NCBI RefSeq assembly: GCF_028583425.1
Contig: NC_072801.1
Span: 64,557,766 to 64,621,765, forward strand
Origin: Eublepharis macularius
Lineage: Eukaryota > Chordata > Lepidosauria > Squamata > Eublepharidae
Direction of reading: 5' to 3'
Length of the DNA stretch: 64,000 bases
Part shown: piece by piece, positions 54,345-64,000 of the stretch
How the letters are laid out: the number at the start of each line of letters is the position of its first letter
How positions within the stretch are numbered: position 1 is the stretch's first letter
Program-made: the position numbers and the translations under genes
Notes under the pieces: generated by a model
What the model was told of the DNA's origin: nothing
Databases searched by the model: none
Seen by the model: the letters and a program-made list of their open reading frames with translations, nothing else

Positions 54345-54510
54345 AGAAATTGCCCTGCAGGATTAGACCAAGGCCCCCTTAGCCCAGCATTTTGTCTCCA
54401 GCAGTGACCAGACAGATGGCTCTAAAAGCTTACAAACAGGGCATGTTAGTGATAGTTATTCCTCTGCACTTCCACAGCATCTGATTTTCCAAGGTAAGCC
54501 ACCTCTGAAT
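54345..54510 (+). repeat. Old interspersed repeat scrap
   Basis: ccctgcaggattagaccaag, cccagcattttgtctccagc, agtgaccagacagatggct fit a phrase frequent in squamate and bird LINE/SINE remnants (gctggatcagacca...). The family is not settled. Confidence 0.45.
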
Positions 54511-55274
54511 GTAGAGGTTTTCTTTAGCTATCAAAGCTGTCAATGGATCCACTTTTCATTAAAACTGCTATTTTTAAATTTAAAAATCCATGTACCGTAC
54601 CTGGTATTTATCATCACACATCATGCTCATTTATCTCTTTCTACATAGTACATAACTGCATATGCCTCTGTCATGTTTCCTGTAGATCATGACCATTCAG
54701 AGGAGCTGCTTTGTCCAGGTTTCCCAGGAACTGAGCATCAGACGCAGATAAACTAACTCCTGCTTCAGTCCTTTAATCTTCGTAAGTATGATATTCCCAC
54801 CTGAAGGTGGGGGCCGTTTAGAAAAAAATTCCCCCTTCAGCCAAATGACCTTCCACAGGATCATCAAGGCTCATGCCATAGGCAGCATTCATTTCTGTTT
54901 TTCTCTTCTCTGTGATCAACTCTTTGCTGTAACAAATTGTATTGCTTTAGGCTTACAATACAGACATAGCAAGCAATACAGAGAGAGAACTGGGCAGGGA
55001 TGTTTTATGAGTCCCTGCTGCTTACAAAAGCATAATCCAGCAGCCAATTCCCAGAAGTCTTTGTCTGACCAGTGTGTGGAACTTTTTGAAACTGGCCTTT
55101 CTCTCCAATTTTGAAGATGGCATCAGATTCCCCCCTCCCCTGCCACCAACCCACCATTAAAATGCAAGCCTTGCCTTCCAGTATCTGGCCTGCGGTTAAA
55201 GGCACCAAGTGTGAACCTAGAAGCAGAAAACTAGGGAGAACAAAAAAGGGGCGGAATGAGACAGGAAAAAAACT

Positions 55275-55535
55275 CTTACTAGAGCTGGTGAAAGTGGGAC
55301 TCCAGAGGAGGCAGCAGCAACTGGAGAGTGAATGGCGAGAGATCAGAGAGGCACCAAGGAATCATTGACCATCCTGGGGCAGCCACAGCAGCCAAGTGAA
55401 TGACCCTTGGGCCCGCCTCAGCCCTTCCTATATATAGCTCAATAATGCACTGTAATTCTGGGAAGGCGAGGAGGGTGGGGGTGGAGTTTCCCCCCACACC
55501 AGTGACGCCATTTGTCTGCCTTGGCCCAGCAGCTG
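55275..55535 (-). promoter_or_regulatory. TRIM72: Candidate TRIM72 muscle promoter and non-coding first exon
   Basis: On the minus strand an exact MEF2 consensus CTATATATAG (55428-55437, also TATA-like) follows two E-boxes (CAGCTG at 55530-55535, CAAATG at 55509-55514). About 130 bases later comes a good donor CTA|GTAAGA near 55275, which could splice to the acceptor before the ATG exon. Mammalian TRIM72 is activated by MyoD/myogenin with MEF2. Start site and exon are inferred. Confidence 0.45.
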
Positions 55536-55849
55536 TTCTTTGAAGCAGCCTTCTCCCTGGGTCTTAGGGAGTCTTCTAGAGATGTGCCTAGCATGGTCTG
55601 AACTCTAGCTCCTTTCCGTGGGTGGAGACAGCCTTTTGAGTGTTTGGAGCAGCTGAGGGTCAAGGCGGAAAACCAGGTAGATCCAGTTTCCCAGCAAAGG
55701 ATATTGCAGAGTGACGGGTAGCTGATAAGTGTACCTGGCATTTGGAGGTTGTCTGGAGCGGGCAGAGGGAATAGAGTGGGCAGCAGAGGCTGTGCGGGAG
55801 GTGGTGAAGCTGGATTTCTGGGATGACACTTCACGTGGGTGGTTCTGGG

Positions 55850-56705
55850 TATGAACTTAGGCTATACTTTAAGCCTTGCTCTAGCAAACAACTGATGAGG
55901 CAGTACATTAGCATCTCAAATGCACCACTTCAGCCTGCAAATTAGGCTTACTCTATTAAAGAGGAAAAATGCATGTAGATAACTAGCCTTTCAGGGAAAA
56001 GGGTTTTAGCTTAGCCTTCTCCTGGACTTGCTAGTTTTTTAACGAGTGTTTTTTTTGGGGGGGGAATCAGGAAGCGATCCAACATATATGCTCTCATCAC
56101 ATTTGCAGTCATCACTGGTATGACCCGAACACAAATTTACCACCTCATCTAAACCTTGTGAGAACTGAATCTAAATATAACTCTCAAAGTGACATCGAAT
56201 TTACTGCCATGCATATTTTTAAATCTTTGGCTACAACTGGAAGAGAAGTGGGAGATTTGTAATAAGCATTTTTAAAAAGGTTAATAGCAGCTTTGTTTGT
56301 GTATGCAAATAAGATCAAGTGGGAGCCCAGTGCAGAGGGAGGGGAAATTAACCATCTTTCCACCCTGTGCCATTTCTTTTTGTGTGCGTGTGTCACAAAG
56401 AGCAGCTTGGGATGGTGGGAAAGAACTCAGGGGCCCAATATAACCCAATTCCCCTCTCCAGATAGGGCTTCTTTTAAATTTTAAAAAAAATCTGTGGGAA
56501 AGCATGATCTTGGACCTCCCATATTTCACCTAGCATCTCTCTTTTCAGTACCATTGGACTTTTCATTAGATTTGGGCAGTAACACCAAGAATATGGCTGT
56601 TGCTTTTGGAGAGGATCTAGTGGGTTGTGGCAGGTTTGGGGTGGATGGCATCCTCATAGATTCCATCCCCTGCTCGTGTAGGACAATTGGGAATATAGAA
56701 TTGAA
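55850..56705. other. Between the TRIM72 upstream region and the L1, no recognised content
   Basis: No repeat ends or conserved ORF; T- and G-runs at about 56048-56064. Confidence 0.4.
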
Positions 56706-57640
56706 GACAGTATTGGGAGCCAGGCGGACTTCCGGTTTGGGATTCATGGAGGTCTAACGCAGCTCTAAGAGCTGAGCTGTCCGGGCTGCTGTTTTGGAGG
56801 CTGGAGGGGCGAGGATTTGCCCGCAGCCAACTGTTCTCAGGCGGAGAACAGGCTTAGAATGCTCAAGAACCTGAGGGCGCGTCGATCTCGGGCGAGGGGG
56901 GGGGTCCTACGCAACGGACTCTCTCTCGTCCCTTGAGGTCCCACCCGAAGAAAGGTTTTGCCGAGATCTCTACAGCAGTTTTGGAGCCAATTTGGTTGGC
57001 ATAAGACCCGCATGCCCAAGCTTCATACAGTGAAAAGGGGACTTGAAGAGAATTGAATATAGAAACAGTGACTACAACCCAAGAAATCGACTAAGAAGGT
57101 AAAGATTACTATCTCTTGAAACGGAACAGATTACTATAAGAAACAAAGTACTAAAGTGAACTTAAAAACTGCGACAGACTGATTATAAGGAGGGGAAATT
57201 CCAGCAAGAAATTTTTTTTAAAAAGGACTATGTATAACGGAGTTAGTAAAGAAATTTGATTATTGTTTACATACCTGCGGCGAGGAAGAGATAGTGGACT
57301 GTGAGAAAGTCTCAATATCGCGAGAATTGCTGTGAGTGGCAGAACGATAGAGAAGCTGGAGAGAAGTGACCTTTTCTATGCTACAGGAAGTACAAGAACG
57401 CCATTTTGGAAAAGGGAAAGGTCGTGGCTTCAGCGGAAGAGGAAGTAGGCCATCTTGGATTAGAAGAACAGTTGAAATAACCATAGAGAAAAGACGCCTG
57501 ACATTTTGGATTGAGCAAATGAGTTTTTTTAAGAAATAAAATAAATTCGGGACTTTTAAAAGTAAAAGTATATAAAGTTAAACGCCACGGAGTTAAGAAA
57601 AAGAGCAGACTCATGGGAGCGAGGCAAAGCTAGCCCCACG

Positions 57641-58417
57641 ATGTCAAAAAAGGAGTGGCAAGCAGCAATTGAAAGTTTGGACGAAAAAGTTTCAGAAGGA
57701 AACAAAGAAGTTAAAGATATGATACAAGAGATGGCAAAAGAGTTTAAAGAGACACTTAAGAGAGAACTAGTGGAATTGATGAAAGGTATGGAAAAAATAC
57801 AAAACGATTTGCAGGCCACACAGCAAAGGGTTAACGTAGTAGAAAATGCGATGGATACCTTAGTAGACATGCAGAAAACTGAGATGAGGGCGATGAGAGG
57901 CAGAATGGCCGTCGCAGAAAGTAAACATATGGAGAAACAATTGAGATTTCGCAGTTTGCCGGAAACTGAGGGAAAATCTGCCCAAGAACAGATTACAGAA
58001 GTTTTGGCTGGTTACCTGGGGAAAGAGGAAGATGAAATTGCGGCTATCCTAGACGTGGTATACAGAATAAATTCAAGATTTGCGACCCAGAGGAAATTGC
58101 CAAGAGATATGATCGTGCAATTTACGACTAGAAATACAAGAGAAATTATTGTGAGTAAACAATTTCAAGATCCATTACAGGTCGACGGCAAGGTAGTGAC
58201 TATTATGAAGGAATTGCCCAGATCGGTGTTGCTGGACCGGAAAAAATACAAAGACTTAGTCCAGATTTTGAAGGACATGAAAATAAGATACAGATGGGAG
58301 ATACCAGAAGGATTGTCCTTTGAATTTGGAGGAGCCAAAAAGCGCATCAGATCTGAATTGGAGATGGAAAAGTTTATTAGGGACAATGAAACAGACTTAC
58401 CAACAGCAAGATCATGA
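57641..58417 (+). CDS. L1 ORF1p, RNA-binding chaperone (258 aa, intact)
   Basis: Trimeric RNA-binding protein that coats L1 RNA. Residues about 1-110 are heptad-rich coiled coil (KEVKDMIQEMAKEFKETL); then an RRM-like core (KQLRFRSLPETEGKSAQEQI) and a C-terminal domain (RKLPRDMIVQFTTRNTREII, KIRYRWEIPEGLSFEF). No break within the frame. ORF2 starts 2 bases after its stop. The length is in the usual range for vertebrate L1 ORF1. Confidence 0.9.
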   Translation: MSKKEWQAAIESLDEKVSEGNKEVKDMIQEMAKEFKETLKRELVELMKGMEKIQNDLQATQQRVNVVENAMDTLVDMQKTEMRAMRGRMAVAESKHMEKQLRFRSLPETEGKSAQEQITEVLAGYLGKEEDEIAAILDVVYRINSRFATQRKLPRDMIVQFTTRNTREIIVSKQFQDPLQVDGKVVTIMKELPRSVLLDRKKYKDLVQILKDMKIRYRWEIPEGLSFEFGGAKKRIRSELEMEKFIRDNETDLPTARS

Positions 58418-60577
58418 TTATGGAGTGAAAAATTATATCCTGGAATGTAAATGGACTTAATTCGCCCAACAAGAGAAAAAACATTTTCCACTGGCTATTA
58501 AAACAAAAATGTGACATTGTATGTTTGCAAGAGACCCACATTAAAAAGCAAGACATAAAATATTTAAAGTTTGCAACATTGGGAAGTGAATTCGTGGCTG
58601 CTTCAAAAAAAAAAGAAAAAAGGTGTGGTGTTGTATATAAAAGAAGAATTACAGCCAAAATTAGTGGTGAGTGATGTAGAAGCTAGATATATAGCAGTGG
58701 AAATAATGTGGAATTTTAAAAAGTTGTTGGTGATTGGAGTATATGCACCCAATGGAGCAAAAGAAAATTTTTTTGAGGACTTGGGAAAACAATTGGATGA
58801 ATTATCTTATGATCAGATAATCTTATCTGGAGACTTCAATGGAGTTACGGATTTGGAGAAAGACAAAAAATCTGCAACTACACAAAAGAAAAGAGGACTA
58901 CTACCAAAGTCTTTTTTTGCAATAAAGGAACAAGAAACTTTAGAAGACGTATGGAGGAGACAGAATCCTATAAGCAGACAATATACATTTTATTCAGCAA
59001 GACATTTCACTTTATCACCGATTGACATGATCAGGGCCTCCAAAGACTTAGCGTTGTGGACTAAGGATGTGGAAATAATGCCTATGGTAGGCTCAGATCA
59101 TAACCCAATTATGTGGAGATTTGGGAAAAGAAATAAAAGGAGAGGATGGAGAATAAATGAGGATTTATTGCAGGATGAAGAAAACATTGAATTGTTGCGA
59201 AGAGAGACCAAATTCTTTATACAACACAATATGAATAAGGAAGTTTCAACCAATAAGGTATGGGACACTTATAAAGCAGTGACTAGAGGCATACTAATGG
59301 ATTTAAATGCAAGAGCTAGGAAGAAAAAAGAGGAGAAGAGATCAGATATTATGGAAAAAATAAGAGCCAAAGAGATACAACTTAAGAAGAAACCAGGAAA
59401 AAAGAAGATATATCAGGATATTAAAATCCTACAAGAACAATTGACGGCAATGAATAACAAAGAATTGGAATGGAATCTTAAGAGAATGAACCAGAAGTCG
59501 TTTGAGGGTGCAAACAAACCTGGGAAATATTTAGCGTGGCAATTGAAGAAAAGAAAAGAGAAGAGAATTATAAATAAAATCTGTGAGGAGAATAAGACAT
59601 ATTTGGAGCAGGCAGCCATTAGTAGAGCCTTTTTTAAATTTTATGCAAAGCTGTACCAAAAAAAGGAAGTGAATAAAGATTCAATAACGAGGTATTTGGA
59701 AAAGATGAAGCTCCCTGCAATTTCTGATGGGTGGAGAGAAAAATTGAACAGGGAAGTGACGGAAGAAGAAATAAAAGAGGCAATACAGTCAACAAAATTA
59801 GGAAAGGCACCAGGTCCGGATGGATTAACAGCCAAATTTTACAAAGTAATGATTAATGAACTGGCGCCTTTCCTGAAAGAAGTGATTAATGGAGTTATGC
59901 GAGGTCAGAGGATCCCCGATACTTGGAGCGAAGCTAATATATCATTGATTCCTAAAGAGGAACAAGATTTGACTAATGTTAAAAATTATAAACCAATTTC
60001 GTTGCTGAACAATGATTACAAAATCTTTGTGAAGATTTTGGCTGAGAGAGTAAAAAGATGGATGTCTGAATTTATTACGGAGGAGCAAGCTGGATTTTTG
60101 CCAAATAGACAAATTAAAGATAATTTAAGGACAGTTATAAACACTATTGAATACTACGACAAGCGTTGTGACAGAGAAGTTGGTTTCTTCTTTGTGGACG
60201 CTGAAAAAGCATTTGACAACTTGAACTGGGACTTTATGTTTGCCACTATGGAAAAGCTGCAAATGGGAGAAAAGTTCATACGAGCAATGAAAGTAATTTA
60301 TAGGGACCAAAGTGCAGCAACTGTGGTGAATGAGGATGTGACTAAAAAATTAATAATAGGCAAAGGTACAAGACAGGGTTGCCCTTTGTCACCATTGTTG
60401 TTCATATTGATTCTGGAAATACTGATGATTCAGATACGGGAAGATGATGCAATCCGAGGAATAAAAATAAAAGAGTTTTCCTACAAGGTCAGAGCATTTG
60501 CGGATGGTATAATGTTAATTGTGGATGATCCAATTGAGAATATGCCGAAGGTAATGGAAAAAATAAAGGAATTTGGA

Positions 60578-62088
60578 TTCGGTTTCGGTTTCTCAGCCAT
60601 GTCGGACGCTCCTCTTCGCAGGTCCGAGAGGAAGCGCCCGAGCACCCTGTCCGGGCGGCTGATCTGCGAAGATTAGCCCCCAAAACTCCCAGTGAGGGAG
60701 GCTGGGTCCGGGACGCTGAGGGAAGAGCCCCCCGGAATCAATGCGGGGGGTTAATTGCCCGTTTGTCCCTACGGAGGCCGGCAGACGTGCGCGGCGCCTT
60801 GAGTGCTGCCGGGCCATGGAAAACGGCAAAGAGCAGAATTAGGCGAAAGCCTGCAAGTAAGCGAATCCCTTCTGTTATTACAAGCGCACGCGAAGGAGTG
60901 GTGGGATCTGAAGCTAAGAAGGCTCGTTCTTCCCCTCGCTGAGTTTCAGAATCTGGTTGGCGGTTTCCCCCCCCCTAAAATGGCAACAAAAAAACAAAGT
61001 CCCGCTCTGGGCAAGTCAGTTTCGGCTGCCCTGAAGGGAGAGTCGTTGGAGGAAGTAGTGCGGAGGGCGGTTGGTGAAGCCATAAAACCCTTTGTTGACA
61101 AGCTGAACAAAACAGATCAAAGGGTGGGCTTAATTGAGAGCGAAGTGAAAACCATTAAGGAAGCAGCGGGGGGGCAGAGAAGTCTGCTCGGGAAAGTGTG
61201 TCACTCGTGAAGGCTACGAATAAAGAGCTTAAGCTGGTGGAGAACCAGCTGATCGGGCTACAAGTGGAACGAACACAGACAATTTTGCGCCTCCAGAATG
61301 TGAAAGAGGAGGAAAATGAGGATTTACGGGGTCTGGTCTCGGAACTACTGGCGACACCCGTGAGGGCAACTAAAGAAGAAGTAAAAAGCGCCATTTTGGA
61401 AGTCCATCGGGCTACTTCAAAATATGCAATGAAGCGTCAGCTGCCTCGTGAGATCATCATTGATTTTTCATCTAAGAGGATCCGGGACACTATCCTATAT
61501 AATTCATACAATGCAGATTTGGACTTTTTGGGTAATAAAGTTAAGATATTGAAAGACGTCCCATTTCTAGTTCGGAAAAGACGTTTTAAGTATAAAAAGT
61601 TCGCAGCTCTTCTGAGAGAACGTGGAATAAAGTACAAATGGTTATTTCCGGAAGGAATCTGGTTCAGTCACAAAGATCAAGCTTTCAAGATATTATCAGA
61701 AGATCAACTAAGGGATTTTGAGGATAAAAATCCGGAATTTCAGTGCACCAAGCAAGACGAAAAGGAGAAATCTGAGGGGGGGGGAGGAAACGAGCACTGC
61801 GGCTGCAGTTGCTCAGAGAGAATTGCGTCCGGGACCCAGGAGGGGAAGGAAAATTTAATTTGAATTTAAATTGTAATTTACATTTAGTAAGGTCAACCAC
61901 TCCATCAATATAACATAAAGCTTTAACTTTTGAATAATGGCAGTATGAAGGGAAAACATTTTGTGTAGCATAGTTGTTACATGTTGTAGTTGTTGTGTTT
62001 TTTTTCCTTCCTCCCCTTGTTCCCTTTCTTCCCTTTGTATTGTTAGTTAATGTAGTTAATAAAAAATAAAAATATTAAAAAAATAAAT
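60578..62088 (+). mobile_element. HAL1-like (half-L1) retrotransposon: 5' UTR, ORF1, 3' UTR, no ORF2
   Basis: Inserted in the host L1's ORF2 with target duplication aaataaaggaatttgga / aaataaaggaatctgga (60561-60577 and 62089-62105; 16 of 17). Layout: GC-rich 5' UTR 60578-60979, one L1-type ORF1 60980-61863, a 225-bp 3' UTR with a CT-rich stretch (tttttttccttcctcccctt) and an A-rich tail (aataaaaaataaaa). No reverse transcriptase is present, so mobilisation must be in trans. Same strand as the host L1. Confidence 0.9.
60980..61863 (+). CDS. ORF1p of the HAL1-like element (one frame slip in a G-run)
   Basis: Start MATKKQSPALGK in context aaaATGG. Coiled coil: LEEVVRRAVGEAIKPFVDKL, then QRVGLIESEVKTIKE. 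After the slip: KELKLVENQLIGLQ, then RRM/CTD (ILRLQNVKEEE, MKRQLPREIIIDFSSKRIRD, GIKYKWLFPEGIWFS). The frame shifts by one inside a run of seven G (61168-61174) and is otherwise open to TGA at 61861-61863, about 294 aa. It is clearly homologous to, but diverged from, the ORF1 at 57641. The slip could be real or a homopolymer error. Confidence 0.82.
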
Positions 62089-64000
62089 AAATAAAGGAAT
62101 CTGGAGACTTGGCTGGATTTTATGTAAATAAAAGGAAGTCAAAGATACTATGTAAGAATATGACCAGAGACAACAAGAACTAATGGAATTAACAGACTGT
62201 GAAGTAACAAATAAGGTAAAATATCTTGGTATTGAATTAACTGCGAAAAGTATAGACTTATTCAAGAATAATTATGAGAAATTGTGGATACAAATAGAAC
62301 AGGATTTGATAAAATGGAATGTTGAATTTGTCATGGTTGGGAAGAATTGCAGCAGTAAAGATGAATGTATTGCCAAGAGTGATGTTTTTGTTGCAAACAA
62401 TTCCAATTATCCGAGACTCCAAACAATTTGAAAAATGGCAAAGGAAAATATCGGACTTTGTGCGGGCAGGCAAGAAACCCCGTGTGAAAATGAAAGTATT
62501 ACAGGATGCTAAAGAGAGAGGTGGAATGCAGCTGCCCAATCTAAGACTATATCATGAAGCAATATGTTTGGTATGGTTAAAAGAATGGATGACGCTGAAG
62601 AATCGCAAATTACTGGCTTTGGAGGGATACAAAAAAAATTTGGATGGCATGCATATTTGTGGTATGATAAAGTAAAAGCAGATTCTATGTTTTTACACCA
62701 TTATATTCAGAGAAGCCTCTTCACAATTTGGAAGAAGTATAAAAATTACCTACAAGATGGAATTCCTTCCTGGGTGGTTCCATACGAAGTAATAGATCCG
62801 AGAACTGTTGATAATGAGCAGCAGTGTTTAACTTACAAGGAGATAACACGAGTAGAATATTCAAAATTGAGAATAAAAACAGAGGAGGAGTTGTCTCCAT
62901 GTTATGGATGGTTTCAATATAGACAGATCAGAGATCTTTACAATTCGGACTGTTTGAAAGGAGGAATAAGAATGGAGAACTCAGAATTAGAAGTTGTAAT
63001 TTTTCAAGAAGGCAAAAAGGAAATTTCAAAGATTTACAAAGTACTTTTAAAATGGTTTACAGAGGATGAGACAGTAAAAGTCCAGATGGTGAAGTGGGCT
63101 ATAAATTTTCATAAGGAAATAACAATGGAGGCGTGGGAATACCTGTGGAAAACGACACTGAAGTTTACGACATGTACAAACATTAAAGAGAATGTCTATA
63201 AAATGATTTACCGTTGGTATCTGACACCAAAGAAAATTGCGCTAGGAAATACTAATATGTCTAATAAATGCTGGAAGTGTAAAAAACATGAAGGTTCATT
63301 GTACCATATGTGGTGGACTTGTGAGGTAGCTAAGCAATACTGGGGAGAAATAATAGAAGCAATGAATGAGATTTTACAAATCCAAGTGAATAAAAACCCA
63401 GAATTGCTGCTACTGAACTTGAGAATGGAAGATGTTCCAGTGCAACATAGAACATTGTTATTTTACATGACCACAGCGGCGAGATTTTTATATGCGCAGA
63501 AATGGAAAGTACAAGAGATACCGACTATAGAAGACTGAATATACAAATTGCTGTACATGGCCGAGATGGACAAAATGACAAGGAAACTTAAGGATCTTGA
63601 TCCAGGACAATTCAATGCAGACTGAGAGAAACTGAAACAATATCTAGAAAAAAAATGGGATGTGAAAGGAGAACTGTGGCAGTTCGAGAATTACTGAAAT
63701 CTAATAAAAGAAGAGAGAAGTGACTTTACCGGGAAAGGGGAAATTTAATTATTAAAATCTAAGCTACTATTAGTGTTAAGATAAATTTAAAAATCATATA
63801 GTATTAAATAATGGATGTTTTATTATGAATATATAAGATTAAGCTAGTTATATATTATTTACAATACATAGTTTAAGTAAGGAATATATAATGAGTATAT
63901 AATGGATATTTTAGTATAACATATACCTTATTGATTTAAAACAAGCTTAGATTAAGAAATGTTAAAAGATGAGTGTGTAACAGAATATTAGAATCTAAGC

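Larger units (their letters stand above)
58420..63697 (+). pseudogene. L1 ORF2 (endonuclease-reverse transcriptase), broken and interrupted
   Basis: APE endonuclease: SWNVNGLNS, QETH, LSGDFNG, GSDHNP. Reverse transcriptase: GKAPGPDGLTAKFYK, NYKPISLLNNDYK, AGFLPNRQI, FFVDAEKAFD, TRQGCPLSPLLF and FADG where active enzymes have FADD, so a catalytic Asp is lost. The C-terminal knuckle CWKCKKHEGSLYHMWWTC is present. Breaks: TGA at codon 3 (58426-58428); a frame change in the A-run about 58605-58621; frame changes near 62176, 62322 and the A-run 62629-62638; stops at 63536 and 63623. A half-L1 is inserted at 60578-62088. Both TGA stops near the end look like TGG changes. Confidence 0.93.
56712..64000 (+). 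mobile_element. L1-type LINE, nearly full length but disabled, 3' end outside window
   Basis: 5' UTR about 56712-57640 (GC-rich start gcggacttccggtttggg), ORF1 57641-58417, ORF2 58420-63697 and an AT-rich 3' UTR running past the window. Without the nested 1.5-kb insertion the element is about 5.8 kb or more. ORF2 carries an early stop, frame changes at A-runs, a changed catalytic residue and two late stops, so it cannot move itself. The 5' boundary is a judgement from base composition. Confidence 0.9.

Noticed and set aside
60489-60829. Minus-strand ORFs over the HAL1-like 5' UTR
   Set aside because: GC-rich antisense of a retrotransposon UTR; no homology.

Overview
The window looks like genomic DNA of a squamate reptile (lizard-type). 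It holds two spliced vertebrate genes with long introns. These are packed with CR1 and L1 LINE pieces, tRNA- and 5S-derived SINEs, TIR-bearing MITEs with 8-bp target duplications, and solo LTRs. Species cannot be settled by eye.

Left half (about 1-33.25 kb, minus strand): the first 22 coding exons of a beta-2 integrin alpha subunit of the CD11b/c/d (ITGAM/ITGAX/ITGAD) type. All 22 splice junctions keep one open frame of 901 complete codons. They cover the signal peptide, the seven-blade beta-propeller with an inserted I domain carrying a complete MIDAS, and most of the leg domains. The last leg segment, transmembrane helix and cytoplasmic tail lie beyond the left edge. Introns are loaded with transposons, and one ends 22 bp from an exon acceptor.

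Middle (33.25-44.0 kb): intergenic. It holds a candidate PU.1/AP-1 composite site above the integrin start, a tRNA-SINE, LINE scraps, CpG-rich hAT-type MITEs, and a dead C2H2 zinc-finger gene (plus strand, 39.95-41.77 kb) split by a perfect-palindrome insertion.

Right-centre (44.05-52.6 kb, minus strand): a complete six-exon coding region for TRIM72 (MG53), the muscle membrane-repair E3 ligase, 478 aa. Intron 2 uses a GC donor. A candidate muscle promoter (exact MEF2 consensus, TATA-like, two E-boxes) lies 2.8 kb upstream. TRIM72 next to ITGAM matches the mammalian order (human 16p11.2), which supports both calls.

Right end (56.7-64.0 kb, plus strand): a nearly full-length but disabled L1 LINE. 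Its ORF2 is interrupted by a 1.5-kb element that has its own 5' UTR, an L1-type ORF1, a 3' UTR and an A-rich tail but no ORF2. It is flanked by a 17-bp target duplication and is a half-L1 (HAL1-like) retrotransposon.

The strongest candidates for something not well described are the HAL1-like element, and a foldback (palindromic) repeat family whose two arms match each other better than they match other copies, which suggests snap-back copying at insertion.
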